From the NCBI GenBank assembly GCA_046330075.1, contig JAXLTL010000010.1, positions 50,823 to 114,822 on the forward strand: a DNA stretch of 64,000 nt, in the 5' to 3' direction. The stretch is from JAJTFW01 sp046330075 (GTDB taxonomy: Bacteria > Bacteroidota > Bacteroidia > AKYH767-A > OLB10). The translations under genes were made by a program, and so were the position numbers. The notes beneath the pieces are model-generated. The model was not told the origin of the DNA. It ran no database searches and worked only from the letters and a program-made list of their open reading frames with translations. Below are positions 8,613-20,200 of this stretch, one piece after another. The stretch's first letter is position 1. Each line of letters begins with the position of its first letter.

Positions 8613-11600
8613 ATGGAGTACATTCAACGCGTAGCTTTTCGCTACGCATGTGTATTGATCGCTTTGCTCTTTAGCGTTCAGGCACAAGCAACCCACCTGA
8701 TGGGTGGTAACCTTAGTTATGAGTATCTCGGACTGAACGGCACCACCGGACAATACGATTACCGGGTAACACTTACTATTTATCGACTTTGTGACCCGGG
8801 AAGTTCCAACCTGCCGGTTTCAATGGACTTAGGTGCTTATCAGGATAATTCGCTGAATCCTTCCGGCGACAAGGACCTGCTATCAGTTGTATCTCTGCCA
8901 CTGATCTCACAGCAATTTATCACACCACCCAATGCCAATGATTCCTGTACGTTCCTTCCATCTGTTTGTGTGGAAGAAGGTGTTTACCAGGGAACCATCA
9001 GCGTTCCGGCGAACTCAACGGGATATTATTTCATTGCCGACCGTTGTTGCAGAAATAACAATATTGCCAATCTGGATAATCCGGGTGGAACAGGACAAGC
9101 GTACTTTGCGCAAGTGCCGCCTCCAACCACTATTAACAACAGTCCGACATTTGCGGTTGCTCCTGTTCCGTTCATTTGTGCAAATGATACAGTGAGCGTC
9201 CTGAATCAGGCATTTGATGTAAATGGTGATTCACTCGTTTATAGTTTCGTTACTCCGTATTGGGGAATTGCTGATAATGCGAATCCAAATCCCGGCCCAC
9301 CGGCATCTTATCCGTGGCCGATTCCGGCGGTGTCGTATGCAGCAGGGTTTTCATCTGCCGCACCGTTTGGCGCAGGCGGATATGCCAGCATCGACCCGAA
9401 TACAGGATTGGCATCTTACGTTTCTCCTACTCAAGGATTTTATGTGGTTGCAGTGGAGATATCAGAGTATCGTAACGGTGTATTGATCGGTGTTACCCGT
9501 CGTGATATACAGTTGATTGTGATTACTTGTCCTGCCAACCCCGCGCCGGTGCTTGCTTCGGGCAGTGCTACCAGTTATACTATTCAGGAAGGACAAACAT
9601 TATGCTTCAACGTTTCACTGACAGATCCCAATGGAGACAGTTTGTTTATGACGCCAACGGGAGATGTGTTTAACAGTCTGATCGTAAATCCCCCTGCAAC
9701 TTTAAGTGCAGCTACCGGCTCCGGAAGTGTGACTTCACAGTTCTGCTGGTCGACTGCCTGCGGACAAGGCAGATCAACTCCCTATCAGTTTACCGCTATT
9801 GTGGATGATAACGGATGTCCGGCCAAAACCACCAACGTAGTTTATTCGATCACCGTGCAGCCGCCCACACAACCCACTGCGATCACCGGCCCAGACACAT
9901 TATGTCTGAATGCGGCGAGTGGTATCAGTTATAATGTAACCTCCGTTTCAGGCTACACTTATAATTGGCTGGTGACAAACGGAACTCAGGTGAGTGGTAC
10001 CACCACCAACACTGCAGGAATCACCTTCAGCGGATCCGGAAATGCGATTGTTGGAGTCATTGCAAATAACCCATACGGTTGTAAAGCGGATACCGTTTTC
10101 AAATCTGTTTATATTAAAGCCTTGCCAGCTGCCAATGCCGGCAGTGACGTTGACATCTGCAACGGGGCATCCGTGACCATCGGAGGAGCTTCTACACCGG
10201 GCATGACGTATTCATGGAGTCCGTCGACCGGATTAAGCAGCACCACCATATCGAATCCAACTGCTACCATCGTAAACAGTGGCGGTGCTCCTGCTTCAAC
10301 AACCTATATTCTTACAACCACTCAGAACGGTTGCAGCAACACGGATACTGTTGTTGTTACCGTCAATCCTACTTCACTGGCCAATGCCGGCAGTAACATT
10401 GTACTTTGTTCCGGCAACTCAGCTCCTATGGGATCTATTCCGGTGGGAGGAAATTTATACACATGGGTACCTGCTACGGGGCTCAGCAATTCAGCTATCG
10501 CCAATCCGGTAATTTCACTTACTACGACCAATGCCGTACCTGACACTTTCCAGTATGCTGTCATCGTTGAAAACAGTTTCGGCTGCAAGGATACAGACAC
10601 TGTCCAGGTAATTGTTCGTCCGGTGCCTATAGCAGTAGCGGGTACAGATGTCATCTTCTGCAGCGGAGGTTCTGCAAACATCGGATCTTCTTCCACTGCC
10701 AACTACACATACTCTTGGAGTCCGGCAACAGGTCTGAGCAGTTCCAGCACCAGCAATCCATCTGTAACACTTACAACAACACAAACTACCAACGATACCA
10801 TTCCCTATATCGTCACTACCACTCTTTTCGGTTGTATTGACCGTGACACTGTGAATGTAATTGTGAAACCCAATCCGGTTTCCAATGCCGGTGCAAATCA
10901 GAATTTATGTTCAGGAATTTCAGGTCAGCTGGGAACAGGAACAACGAGCGGATATGTGTACAGCTGGTCACCGGGAACAGGACTCAGCAGCACCGTTATT
11001 TCGAATCCGCAGATCATACTTACTAACAGCACTTCCACACCTGATACTTCTTTCTATATCGTAACAACAACACTCAATGGTTGTGTCACTTCTGATTCTG
11101 TTCAGGTGATCGTAAGTCCCGTCCCTACAGCCGCTGCAGGTTCCGATGCTGTTTTCTGCTCCGGCCAAAGCGCTTCACTGGGATCGGCCACAACATCCGG
11201 ATATACCTATCAATGGACACCCACACTTGGATTGAACAGTGCCACGATATCAAATCCTGTTACCAGTGCCACCAATACCGGAACTGTTAATGATACCATT
11301 GATTATATCGTTGTCACCACCTGGTTTGGTTGCCGTGATTCAGACACTGTAATGGTGGTGGTAAAACCTTTACCGGTATCGAATGCTGGCAATGATCAGT
11401 TGTTATGCACCGGCAGCACCCTCAATCTGGGAACAGGATCAACAGGAGGATATACCTATAACTGGACTCCCTCAACCGGTCTCAGCAATACCGCTATCTC
11501 CAATCCTACCCTTACTCTCAACATTACGCCTGGCGCTACTTCACCGGATACTTTGTACTACACAGTTGTCACAACACTCAACGGTTGTACAACGAAAGAT

Positions 11601-14585
11601 TCAGTACGGATTGTGCTCAGTCCTGTGCCAACAGCCGCTGCCGGGAACGATGTTATTTTCTGTTCGGGGCAGAGTGCAACACTCGGAGGTTCACTGGTGA
11701 GCGGATACAATTACAGCTGGTCACCTTCTACCGGGCTCAGTTCAGCAACAACTGCACAGCCATCGGTTACGCTAACCAATACGACGCTGGTATTCGACAC
11801 AACTGCATATGTGGTAACTGCCAACTGGTTTGGTTGCATCGACCGGGACACTGTACTGGCCATTGTTAAACCGTTACCGGTTTCCGAGGCAGGCAACAAC
11901 ACGAGCCTTTGTAACGGCGATACATTAACGTTAGGAACCGGTCCGACAGCAGGATATACATACAGCTGGTCGCCCTCTACCGGACTCAACACAACTACTT
12001 CATCCAGTCCATTGCTTACGGTAAGCAATCCGGGGCCCGGAGTGATTTCGCAATATTATGTTGTTACCACAACCTGGAACGGATGTACCACACGTGACAG
12101 TGCCAATATCACGATCAACCCGTTACCGGTTGTAACAAGCAACGCTTCCATCAACCCGATTTGCTTCGGACAATCGACACAACTTACCGGAAGTGGCGCA
12201 ACTACTTATAACTGGGCCTTGTTGACTTCACCGGGAACTTCGATTGGTACTTCAGCAAACATCACAGTTTCACCTGTTGTCACCACTTCCTATATAGTAA
12301 CCGGCACCAGCAGTGCAACCTGTGTGAATTCGGATACCATTACGGTAACCGTAAATCAACTCCCTAACGTCTCTATCACTGCCGTAAATGACACCATTTG
12401 TGCAGGTGATACCATTCAGCTGAATGCAGGAGGCGCAACGAATTATACCTGGGGAATTCTTGGCGGCGGCAGTATCGGATCGGGGAACAGTATTTTTATT
12501 TCTCCGGCAGGAAATACAACTTACGTACTCTCCGGTACAGATGGTAATAACTGCAGTAATACAGACACCCTTGCTGTTACTGTAAATCCCGCAGCAACTG
12601 TAAACGGTATAACCGGCACATTATCTCTTTGTCCCGGCGTAACAGGTGTCTCCTATTGGGTAAACAATCCGAACCCGTCCAGTACGTATTTCTGGACCAT
12701 CAATAACGGTACGCTGAACAGTGGACAAGGAAACGACTCGGTGCTTGTAGACTGGAGCAATATTTCCGGTCCCGGCTCTGTTACAGTTATCGAAACAACT
12801 GATCTGGGTTGTTCATCTGATCCTGTGGTTTTACCTGTAACCATCAATGCTATCCTCACCCCTGCAGCGCCAACCGGCCCCACAGGACTTTGCGCGAATC
12901 AGGCACAAGGACAGATTTACAGTACATTAAATACTCCCGGCTCTACCTACAACTGGTTTGCGACAGGCGGTAATATTGTAAGCGGAAACGGCAGCTCCAC
13001 CGTTACAGTTGACTGGACTACTGCCGGACCCGCCACCGTAGCACTCTGGTATGAGGAAACAAGTGTTACTGTCGATACCGTATGCTTTGGTATTTCTGAC
13101 ACGATTTATGTCAATCTCAGTCCGGTACCAAACACAAGTGCAATAACCGGTGCTTCCGCAAGCTGTATCAACGACACCATTGCATTTACAGTGGTAAACA
13201 CAGCAGGCTCTACATACAACTGGTCAATTACCGGAGGCAGCGTATTGACCGGAAACACAACGAACAACATTTCTGCCATCTGGAATACTGCAGGAACAGC
13301 TACAGTAACCGTTACCGAAACAAACAGTTTCGGATGTACCGGCAACCCTGTAACATACAATGTGACCATCAACCCGCTGCCCGTCGTGAGTGCAGGTTCT
13401 GATGTTACCATTTGTTATGGAGACTCAACAACGTTGTCGGCCAGCGGTGGTGTAAATTACAACTGGTCACCGTCCACCGGACTCGACAATGCCACCATTG
13501 CCAATCCAACAGCATTCCCTCAAGCCACAACACTCTATACCGTTTATGTAACGGATGGCAACGGCTGTGAAAACAATGCCAGTGTTACGGTATTTGTTAA
13601 TCCTTTACCCATTGTGTCCGCAGGCAGTAATGCAGCCATTTGCATCGGCAGTTCAACCACACTGAATGCAACCGGAGCATCCACCTATGTATGGAGTCCC
13701 GGCACAGGATTGAGTGATCCTCTCATCAGTAATCCGGTGGCCAATCCGGTTACAACCACCCTCTACACGGTAGTAGGAACTGACCAAAACGGATGTCATA
13801 ACACATCACAGATGACGGTAACCGTGAATCCGCTGCCTACCGCTGTGGCCAGCACGGACACTATACTTTGTAACGGAAGTTCCATCACCTTATCAGCATC
13901 TGGAGGAATCCAGTATCAATGGAGCCCGACCACCGGTTTGAGCAATCCGAATATCTCCAATCCTGTGGCAGGCCCGGGAAGTCCTACGACATATACTGTA
14001 GTAGTAACCAATGCGAACGGCTGTACAGATGACGAAGATGTATTCGTAGATATCAATCCGCAACCGGTAGCCAACTTTGAAATAGATTCACTGGGCCGAA
14101 GGATAAACTGTGATGGTATCAATGTTAAGCTGGTAAACCTCAGCACTGATGCACTGGGATATGAATGGAACCTGGGCGACGGTACTACTACTACCAACGA
14201 CAACCCATTCCATCAATATACTTTCGGTGCACAGGTAAACATCGTATTGATTGCAACCAATAACGGTTGTGCAGATACGATGACGATGCATGTGAATTTC
14301 GGCGATCTGTCGGATTATCTGAAAGGATTACCCAATACGTTCACTCCAAATGATGATGGCATCAATGATTGCTTTGAACTCCGGAAGCGACTTGAATTTG
14401 CAGAATGCAGCACCTGGAAGGTTTACAATCGCTGGGGAGAGCTGGTATTTGAAAGCGAAGGAACTGAGCATTGCTGGAATGGCAAGAAAAATGGCGATGG
14501 CGATCCTTGTCCGGAAGGCACTTATTTTTACATCCTGAAAGTGAAGGATGCCGCTTACCGCGGATCTGTTATGCTGATACGTTAA
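8613..14585 (+). CDS. Giant repeat adhesin with gliding-type (T9SS type B) C-terminus, 1990 aa
   Basis: A signal peptide (about 1-27) is followed by ATHLMGGNLSYEY, a mature N-terminus common in gliding-associated surface proteins of Bacteroidota. After an N-terminal domain of about 400 residues come roughly sixteen Ig/PKD-like modules of 80-110 residues. They share an AGSDxxxCSG start, a YSWSPSTGLSSxxxSNP core and a closing VxVxP strand. A PKD-like domain (YEWNLGDGTTT) precedes the type B sorting domain (LPNTFTPNDDGIND, then WKVYNRWGELVFES, and GTYFYILKVKD). The protein should be secreted by T9SS and displayed on the surface as a long filament-like adhesin, comparable in plan to SprB-type proteins. 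No machinery genes lie nearby. A strong terminator follows at 14607. Confidence 0.9.
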   Translation: MEYIQRVAFRYACVLIALLFSVQAQATHLMGGNLSYEYLGLNGTTGQYDYRVTLTIYRLCDPGSSNLPVSMDLGAYQDNSLNPSGDKDLLSVVSLPLISQQFITPPNANDSCTFLPSVCVEEGVYQGTISVPANSTGYYFIADRCCRNNNIANLDNPGGTGQAYFAQVPPPTTINNSPTFAVAPVPFICANDTVSVLNQAFDVNGDSLVYSFVTPYWGIADNANPNPGPPASYPWPIPAVSYAAGFSSAAPFGAGGYASIDPNTGLASYVSPTQGFYVVAVEISEYRNGVLIGVTRRDIQLIVITCPANPAPVLASGSATSYTIQEGQTLCFNVSLTDPNGDSLFMTPTGDVFNSLIVNPPATLSAATGSGSVTSQFCWSTACGQGRSTPYQFTAIVDDNGCPAKTTNVVYSITVQPPTQPTAITGPDTLCLNAASGISYNVTSVSGYTYNWLVTNGTQVSGTTTNTAGITFSGSGNAIVGVIANNPYGCKADTVFKSVYIKALPAANAGSDVDICNGASVTIGGASTPGMTYSWSPSTGLSSTTISNPTATIVNSGGAPASTTYILTTTQNGCSNTDTVVVTVNPTSLANAGSNIVLCSGNSAPMGSIPVGGNLYTWVPATGLSNSAIANPVISLTTTNAVPDTFQYAVIVENSFGCKDTDTVQVIVRPVPIAVAGTDVIFCSGGSANIGSSSTANYTYSWSPATGLSSSSTSNPSVTLTTTQTTNDTIPYIVTTTLFGCIDRDTVNVIVKPNPVSNAGANQNLCSGISGQLGTGTTSGYVYSWSPGTGLSSTVISNPQIILTNSTSTPDTSFYIVTTTLNGCVTSDSVQVIVSPVPTAAAGSDAVFCSGQSASLGSATTSGYTYQWTPTLGLNSATISNPVTSATNTGTVNDTIDYIVVTTWFGCRDSDTVMVVVKPLPVSNAGNDQLLCTGSTLNLGTGSTGGYTYNWTPSTGLSNTAISNPTLTLNITPGATSPDTLYYTVVTTLNGCTTKDSVRIVLSPVPTAAAGNDVIFCSGQSATLGGSLVSGYNYSWSPSTGLSSATTAQPSVTLTNTTLVFDTTAYVVTANWFGCIDRDTVLAIVKPLPVSEAGNNTSLCNGDTLTLGTGPTAGYTYSWSPSTGLNTTTSSSPLLTVSNPGPGVISQYYVVTTTWNGCTTRDSANITINPLPVVTSNASINPICFGQSTQLTGSGATTYNWALLTSPGTSIGTSANITVSPVVTTSYIVTGTSSATCVNSDTITVTVNQLPNVSITAVNDTICAGDTIQLNAGGATNYTWGILGGGSIGSGNSIFISPAGNTTYVLSGTDGNNCSNTDTLAVTVNPAATVNGITGTLSLCPGVTGVSYWVNNPNPSSTYFWTINNGTLNSGQGNDSVLVDWSNISGPGSVTVIETTDLGCSSDPVVLPVTINAILTPAAPTGPTGLCANQAQGQIYSTLNTPGSTYNWFATGGNIVSGNGSSTVTVDWTTAGPATVALWYEETSVTVDTVCFGISDTIYVNLSPVPNTSAITGASASCINDTIAFTVVNTAGSTYNWSITGGSVLTGNTTNNISAIWNTAGTATVTVTETNSFGCTGNPVTYNVTINPLPVVSAGSDVTICYGDSTTLSASGGVNYNWSPSTGLDNATIANPTAFPQATTLYTVYVTDGNGCENNASVTVFVNPLPIVSAGSNAAICIGSSTTLNATGASTYVWSPGTGLSDPLISNPVANPVTTTLYTVVGTDQNGCHNTSQMTVTVNPLPTAVASTDTILCNGSSITLSASGGIQYQWSPTTGLSNPNISNPVAGPGSPTTYTVVVTNANGCTDDEDVFVDINPQPVANFEIDSLGRRINCDGINVKLVNLSTDALGYEWNLGDGTTTTNDNPFHQYTFGAQVNIVLIATNNGCADTMTMHVNFGDLSDYLKGLPNTFTPNDDGINDCFELRKRLEFAECSTWKVYNRWGELVFESEGTEHCWNGKKNGDGDPCPEGTYFYILKVKDAAYRGSVMLIR

Positions 14586-14606
14586 CTTATTGTATTTCTA
14601 GATATT

Positions 14607-14634
14607 AAGGAGGCCGGTGGCCTCCTTTTTTTTT
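14607..14634 (+). terminator. Rho-independent terminator after the giant adhesin
   Basis: A perfect 9-bp stem (14607-14615 with 14619-14627, loop GGT) is followed by a run of T to 14634. It separates the adhesin from the TonB receptor cluster. Confidence 0.9.
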
Positions 14635-14694
14635 GACCCGACGGGCTAACTTTTCAACGGTTAAGGCGTATAAGATGAGTTGAATTCAATCAGC

Positions 14695-16683
14695 ATGCAC
14701 ACGCTCAAACGCCTCACATTGCTCGTCTTGCTCTGCATGGGATATCCGGTGGTTGCCCAGCCACCCGCCTCCCCTGCACAGGCTTATGATTCCTTAAGCC
14801 TGGAAGACCTGATGAACATAAAAATCACGGTTGCTTCCATCAAGGAACTGACTCCCCGACAATCACCCGGGATAATTACATATATCACCGCAGAGGATAT
14901 CCGCAATTTAGGAGCACGGGATCTGATGGAGGTCTTGCGTCATGTACCGGGATTTGAGTTTGGCACCGATGTGGAAGGCATCATTGGTTTGGGCGTAAGA
15001 GGCAATTGGGCGCATGAAGGCAAAGTAGTGCTATTCATTGATGGAGAAGAGATGAATGAACGATTATATTCAACGACACAATTTGGGAATCACTATCCTG
15101 TAGAAAATATTGAACGCATTGAAATTATACGGGGGCCAGGCTCCGCTTTACACGGAGGTTTTGCGGCCTATGCGGTAATCAACATCATCACCCGTACGCC
15201 AAAGAAAGGAACTGAGGTATCTGCCACAGCCTTACAGGGAACTACGGAGGAAGCGCCGGCCCGCACAGCGTTCAACACCTACATTGGAAAAGCATGGGAT
15301 CATGCATCGTTCTCCGTAAAACTGAATCTGTCAGAAGCACAACGCAGTCATTCCGAATATAAAGACGTTTATGGATCAACATACAACATGAGTTCCCAGA
15401 GCGGGCTGCAGAATGTTTTTGTCAACGCAGGAGGAAACATCGGTAAACTATCCATCCGGATGATCGCTGATCATTACACTGTTCAATCGCGCGATGAATA
15501 TGTAGAAATTGCTGAAGCTGCCGGTAAACTGGAATTTACAAACCACATTTTCGAATCGCATTATACCTTCCAGCTGAACGAAAAACTGAAAATCATCCCA
15601 TCGTTCAGACTATCCAACGAGGTTTCCTGGAGTTCACCCAAACGATACATCGAAACCGATCCTGAACCATTCCGGATAAACACAACCGTTTATAACGGCA
15701 CCATCAACGCCACGTACGATTATAGTGAAAACCTGAATCTTTCAGCCGGAGTATCTTCTCAGACAGAAGATGCAAAAAAATACATAGCAGGTGAAGTATT
15801 CAACACCACAGGCACCTCCAATTTTCTGAACGAAAATTATGCTGCCTACGCTCAGATTCTCTACAAAACAAAATGGGTTAATCTGGTATCCGGTGCGCGC
15901 TACAATTATAACCACCGTTATAATGACGCTCTCGTCCCAAGGATCGGAGTGACAAAGGAATTCAATAACATGCACCTGAAAGCTCTTTTCAGTCGCGCCT
16001 TCAGAGCACCTTCTATTCTGAACATTGACTATTCGGAAAATATTCAGCCGGAATTTACGGATGTCTATGAACTGGAAGGTGGTTTCAAAATTACAAGCGA
16101 TGCCTACATCACGGTGAATGCTTACAAAATACTCACAACGGACCCTATTGTTTATTATGTAGATACACTTTCAGGAAATGATGCCTATACAAATGTCAGT
16201 ACTACCGGAAGCACAGGAATGGATGTAGTCTTCCAGTTGAAGAAAAAATGGGGAACCTTTGAATTCAACACCTCTTACTACCATCCGGATGACGGAAAAG
16301 ATTTCAGCCTGTACACTGTTCCCGGAAATGATGATATGCATCTGGGTCTGGCCCGCTGCAAAACCAATGCATTGTTCAGAATCAACCTTAGCCAGCAATT
16401 ACTCCTCGGGACCAATATCAACTGGCTCGGAACAAGATATGCGGTTACTGCGGTAGATGAAACCACCGGAGAGCCGGTATATCAAAAACTGGATGACTTC
16501 ATGCTGCTGAACATGTATCTGGAATACCGGTTGAAAAATGTAAAAGGATTGAGCTTCCGTTTCAGTGCACGTAATATACTGGACCAGCAGGAATGGTTTA
16601 TTCAACCTTATAACAGCAACCACGCTCCGCTGCCAGGTATGGGACGAGAATTTCAGTTGAGAATAAGCTATCAGAATTTCTGA
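14695..16683 (+). CDS. TonB-dependent outer-membrane receptor
   Basis: The protein has 662 residues from the ATG at 14695; an in-frame TTG at 14680 is a weaker alternative. A signal peptide covers 1-22 (ending VVAQ). The plug domain follows: SLEDLMNIKITVASIKE, then SPGIITYITAEDIRNLGARD and IERIEIIRGPGSALHGG, the classic plug signature. The rest reads as a 22-strand barrel ending in an aromatic residue (RISYQNF). The LEDLMNI box just after the signal is typical of receptors found next to YfiR-like proteins and sensor proteins. It lies directly before a YfiR homologue and a hybrid kinase, with 7 bases to the next gene, so a signalling role is more likely than bulk nutrient uptake. The ligand is unknown. 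Confidence 0.9.
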   Translation: MHTLKRLTLLVLLCMGYPVVAQPPASPAQAYDSLSLEDLMNIKITVASIKELTPRQSPGIITYITAEDIRNLGARDLMEVLRHVPGFEFGTDVEGIIGLGVRGNWAHEGKVVLFIDGEEMNERLYSTTQFGNHYPVENIERIEIIRGPGSALHGGFAAYAVINIITRTPKKGTEVSATALQGTTEEAPARTAFNTYIGKAWDHASFSVKLNLSEAQRSHSEYKDVYGSTYNMSSQSGLQNVFVNAGGNIGKLSIRMIADHYTVQSRDEYVEIAEAAGKLEFTNHIFESHYTFQLNEKLKIIPSFRLSNEVSWSSPKRYIETDPEPFRINTTVYNGTINATYDYSENLNLSAGVSSQTEDAKKYIAGEVFNTTGTSNFLNENYAAYAQILYKTKWVNLVSGARYNYNHRYNDALVPRIGVTKEFNNMHLKALFSRAFRAPSILNIDYSENIQPEFTDVYELEGGFKITSDAYITVNAYKILTTDPIVYYVDTLSGNDAYTNVSTTGSTGMDVVFQLKKKWGTFEFNTSYYHPDDGKDFSLYTVPGNDDMHLGLARCKTNALFRINLSQQLLLGTNINWLGTRYAVTAVDETTGEPVYQKLDDFMLLNMYLEYRLKNVKGLSFRFSARNILDQQEWFIQPYNSNHAPLPGMGREFQLRISYQNF

Positions 16684-16690
16684 TAAAAAT

Positions 16691-17254
16691 ATGATGAAAC
16701 AACTGCAAAACATGAAAGCGATACTATTCCCTGCCATCATAGCGGGTGTATTGCTCGTGCTTTGCAGTGGCTTTATCAAACCCTCACAAGAGAACGATAC
16801 AGCCAATGAAAGTACCGTCAAAGCGCTCTTCATCTATAATTTTACCAAACACATTGAATGGCCCTCTGCGGTTTTATCCGGCAGCCGGTTTACCATTGGA
16901 ACTTTTGGAGAAAACGATGTAAAGGAAAAACTGCTGTCCGTATTAAAAGGGCGCAGAATATTTGATAAAACAGCTGAGGTAAAGCAAATCAGCAGCATCG
17001 ATGAAATAACCGGTGTACAGATCCTGTACGTAGGAAAATCACAATCGGCCAATATCGATAAAATCATCCAGTTATACGGTGATAAAGGCATCCTGATCAT
17101 CACAGAAGACAAGGGCCTCAGCAATAAAGGAGCCGGTATCAACCTTATCAGGAGAGGAGATAATCTCCGTTTTGAAATTAATGAATCTGCCTTGAAGAAA
17201 GCAGGCCTTAAAGTATCGAATCAATTAATCAGTTTAGCAATCTCCAGTCGTTAG
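16691..17254 (+). CDS. YfiR family (DUF4154) periplasmic protein
   Basis: The protein has 187 residues. A hydrophobic segment (about 9-28) acts as signal peptide or anchor. The mature part has the DUF4154 hallmarks: VKALFIYNFTKHIEWP near the N-terminus, a central VQILYVGKS strand, and a C-terminal NLIRRGDNLRFEIN segment followed by ALKKAGLKVSNQLISLA. In Pseudomonas, YfiR is a periplasmic repressor of the diguanylate cyclase YfiN. Here no cyclase is present; the next gene, 4 bases away, is a hybrid histidine kinase with a periplasmic loop. The mature protein has no cysteine, so the disulfides of Pseudomonas YfiR are absent. It probably links the upstream receptor to the kinase; this is inferred from gene order. 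Confidence 0.88.
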   Translation: MMKQLQNMKAILFPAIIAGVLLVLCSGFIKPSQENDTANESTVKALFIYNFTKHIEWPSAVLSGSRFTIGTFGENDVKEKLLSVLKGRRIFDKTAEVKQISSIDEITGVQILYVGKSQSANIDKIIQLYGDKGILIITEDKGLSNKGAGINLIRRGDNLRFEINESALKKAGLKVSNQLISLAISSR

Positions 17255-17258
17255 CCCC

Positions 17259-20200
17259 ATGAAAGAAAACAGCGCTTTTAAAAAGATAGACAAAAAGATT
17301 TATATCGTCTTTTTTGTTGTCATTGCTATTGCGATCATCAATGCGGTGATCAGTACATACACCATCAAAAAAAGTCAGAATATCACCAGCGAACTGGTGA
17401 ATAATACCAATCCTTCCCTCAATACAATAACCAGATTCAACCTGCTCGTAACGCGTTCGCGGATGCTCGTGACAAACTGGGTATATCTGCCCAACAACCA
17501 GGCAGACAAAGACAGCTTACGATACCTGAATAATTCCAGCTATGTTGAACTGCGCGGAAGAATGATCGGGTTAATGAATCACTGGACAGACACTTCTCAT
17601 GCCGCCAAAATGGAGAAGCTTTTTAAAGAATATGATGAGTTAACCGGTTACCATAATCAGATCATGCGTTTACTGGTTACGTTTGAAGACTATCAGGATC
17701 CCATGAAGCGGTTTGCAGCGGAAGAAATTCTTGAACGCGAAGTCATTCCCCGCTCCGAACAAATTACCAATGAACTCAAGGAAATCACCGCGACACGTTC
17801 AGAAATGGCAAACCAGCAACAGGATACGATGTTGTACCGGTTCAATTTCCTGCTCGTAATTGTACTGGGAATCGCCCTTTTGATCATCGGCTCCATTTTG
17901 TTTGCAGCATTTATCATCGGTCGCAGCATCATTGTCCCGATCATGACCGTTCGGGCAATTATTATGCAAATGGGACGCGGAGAATTGCCCGAACTGAAAA
18001 TGAAATTCCCAAAGAATGCTGTTGGTGAAATGATGCAGGCACTCCGGTTCATGGTAGAAGGTTTCCGTGAAACATCCAGGTTCGCAGAAGATATCGGAAA
18101 AGGAAATTTCAGTTCTCCCTATAAGCCACTCAGCGCAAATGACGTGCAGGGGCATGCATTACTTCAGATGCGTAACCGCCTGAAAGATGCTGCGGAAGTG
18201 GATATGCGCAGAGCCTGGGTCGCCGATGGTATCGCACAGCTGAACGAACTGATGCGTTCCGGAAATGAAGAGTTCACAGATCTTCTTGATAAGATCATCG
18301 ATCACATTGTCGCCAAACTTGAGGTGCAGCAAGCCGCCATCTTCCTGCTACACAACGAAGACATGAATGATCTGCACATTCAGCTGGGAGCTTACTTTGC
18401 GCTTAATAACAGAATATTGAATTCACGCAGATTTGAGCTGAAGGAAGGCCTCATCGGCCAGGCTATTGCCTCCAATAAAATCATTTCGCTGGATGAAGTA
18501 TATGACCCGTATTTTACGATTGACACCGGCTTAGGCGAAACCAGCAGTTGCAGCATCATGATTATTCCGCTTGTCACCAGCGGCAAAGTAGTAGGTGCTA
18601 TTGAAGTGGCAGCTGTAAAACCTTTTACACCGGAGAAGAAAGAACTGCTAGAGAAAATGGCTGAACCGATTGCGGCCAACCTCTTCAGCGTACGGGCTAA
18701 CCTGATTACAACACAGTTGCTGGAAGAATCCCGTAAGCAGGCAGATGAACTGGCGTATCAGGAGCAGGAACTGCGGAAGATCAACAATGAGCTGACCAAA
18801 CAATCCCAGTTATTGCAGCAATCAGAAGAAGAACTCAAGGCCCAGCAGGAAGAACTGAAGCAAGTAAATATCGAACTGCAGGAAAAAGCACGACTACTCC
18901 AGCAGCAAAACGTAGAGATCGAAGATGCGCGTCAAAGTCTGGTATTCAAAGCTGAACAGCTGGAACAAAGCAATAAGTACAAATCATCGTTCCTCGCGAA
19001 TATGAGTCATGAATTGCGGACGCCGTTAAACAGCATTCTCATTCTTGCCAAATTGCTGTCTGATAATAAAAACAAGAATCTCGACGATAAGCAGACAGAA
19101 CATGCACGCATCATTCATAAGTCAGGCAGTGATTTGCTGAATCTGATTAATGATATCCTGGACCTGTCAAAAATTGAAGCAGGTAAAGTTGAGCTTCAGA
19201 TGGAAAATATTTCCATCCGCTCACTATCGGAAGATATCCACCTCCTGTTCAGGGATTATGCACAGGAAAAGCAGATTCTGTTTCATTGCCAGTCACCGGA
19301 AACAGATCTTCAGTTATATACCGACAGAATGCGTCTTGAACAGGTGATAAAAAATCTGTTGTCGAATGCTTTTAAATTTACGCCGGTTAACGGTCGCGTA
19401 GATTTTATTATACAGCCAGCCGCCCCCGATACTGTATACGCAGAGAAATCACTGCTGCAGTGCGATAACATTATTGCCATCTCTGTTAAAGATACAGGAA
19501 TCGGCATTGCAGAAGATAAGCAAAAACAGGTGTTTGAAGTTTTCCAGCAAGCCGATGGATCAACCAGCCGGAAGTTCGGAGGAACAGGACTGGGCCTGGC
19601 CATCTGCCGCGAACTGGTGACGATGATGGGCGGAGAAATCCAGCTCGAAAGTATTGAAGGAGCAGGCAGCACCTTTACCGTATATCTGCCGTTGATGAAT
19701 ACTGAAACCGGCAAAGAACAACCTTCGCCGGAATTCCACACCGAAACAGGAATTTCAGATAATGATTACGCTCCATCACTCAGTTCTTATAATCTGGATG
19801 AAATAAAAGATGACAGAAACAAAATCAAATCCGGTGACAAAGCCATTCTCATCATTGAAGATGATTATGTATTTGCCCGGATGCTGATGAACCATTGCCA
19901 TCGTTTTGGCTATAAAGCGATCATTGCCTTGCAGGGAGATCACGGTTTACAATATGCTGATAAATACAGGCCGTATGCCATTATCCTGGATATGCGGTTA
20001 CCAGTAATCGACGGATGGACCATCCTCAAACGACTCAAAGAACATGCTGAGTTGAAAAGCATTCCGGTTCATATAATTTCATCAGTTGACAAAAGACAGC
20101 TGGGCATTGATATGGGAGCAACCAGCTTCATCAGTAAGCCCGCAGGAAAACAGGAAATGGAATCATTGTTCCATGAACTTCAAAACGACCACTCGAAGAA

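Noticed and set aside
14680..14694. TTG start for the TonB receptor
   Set aside because: The ATG at 14695 gives an ordinary signal peptide without the extra residues.
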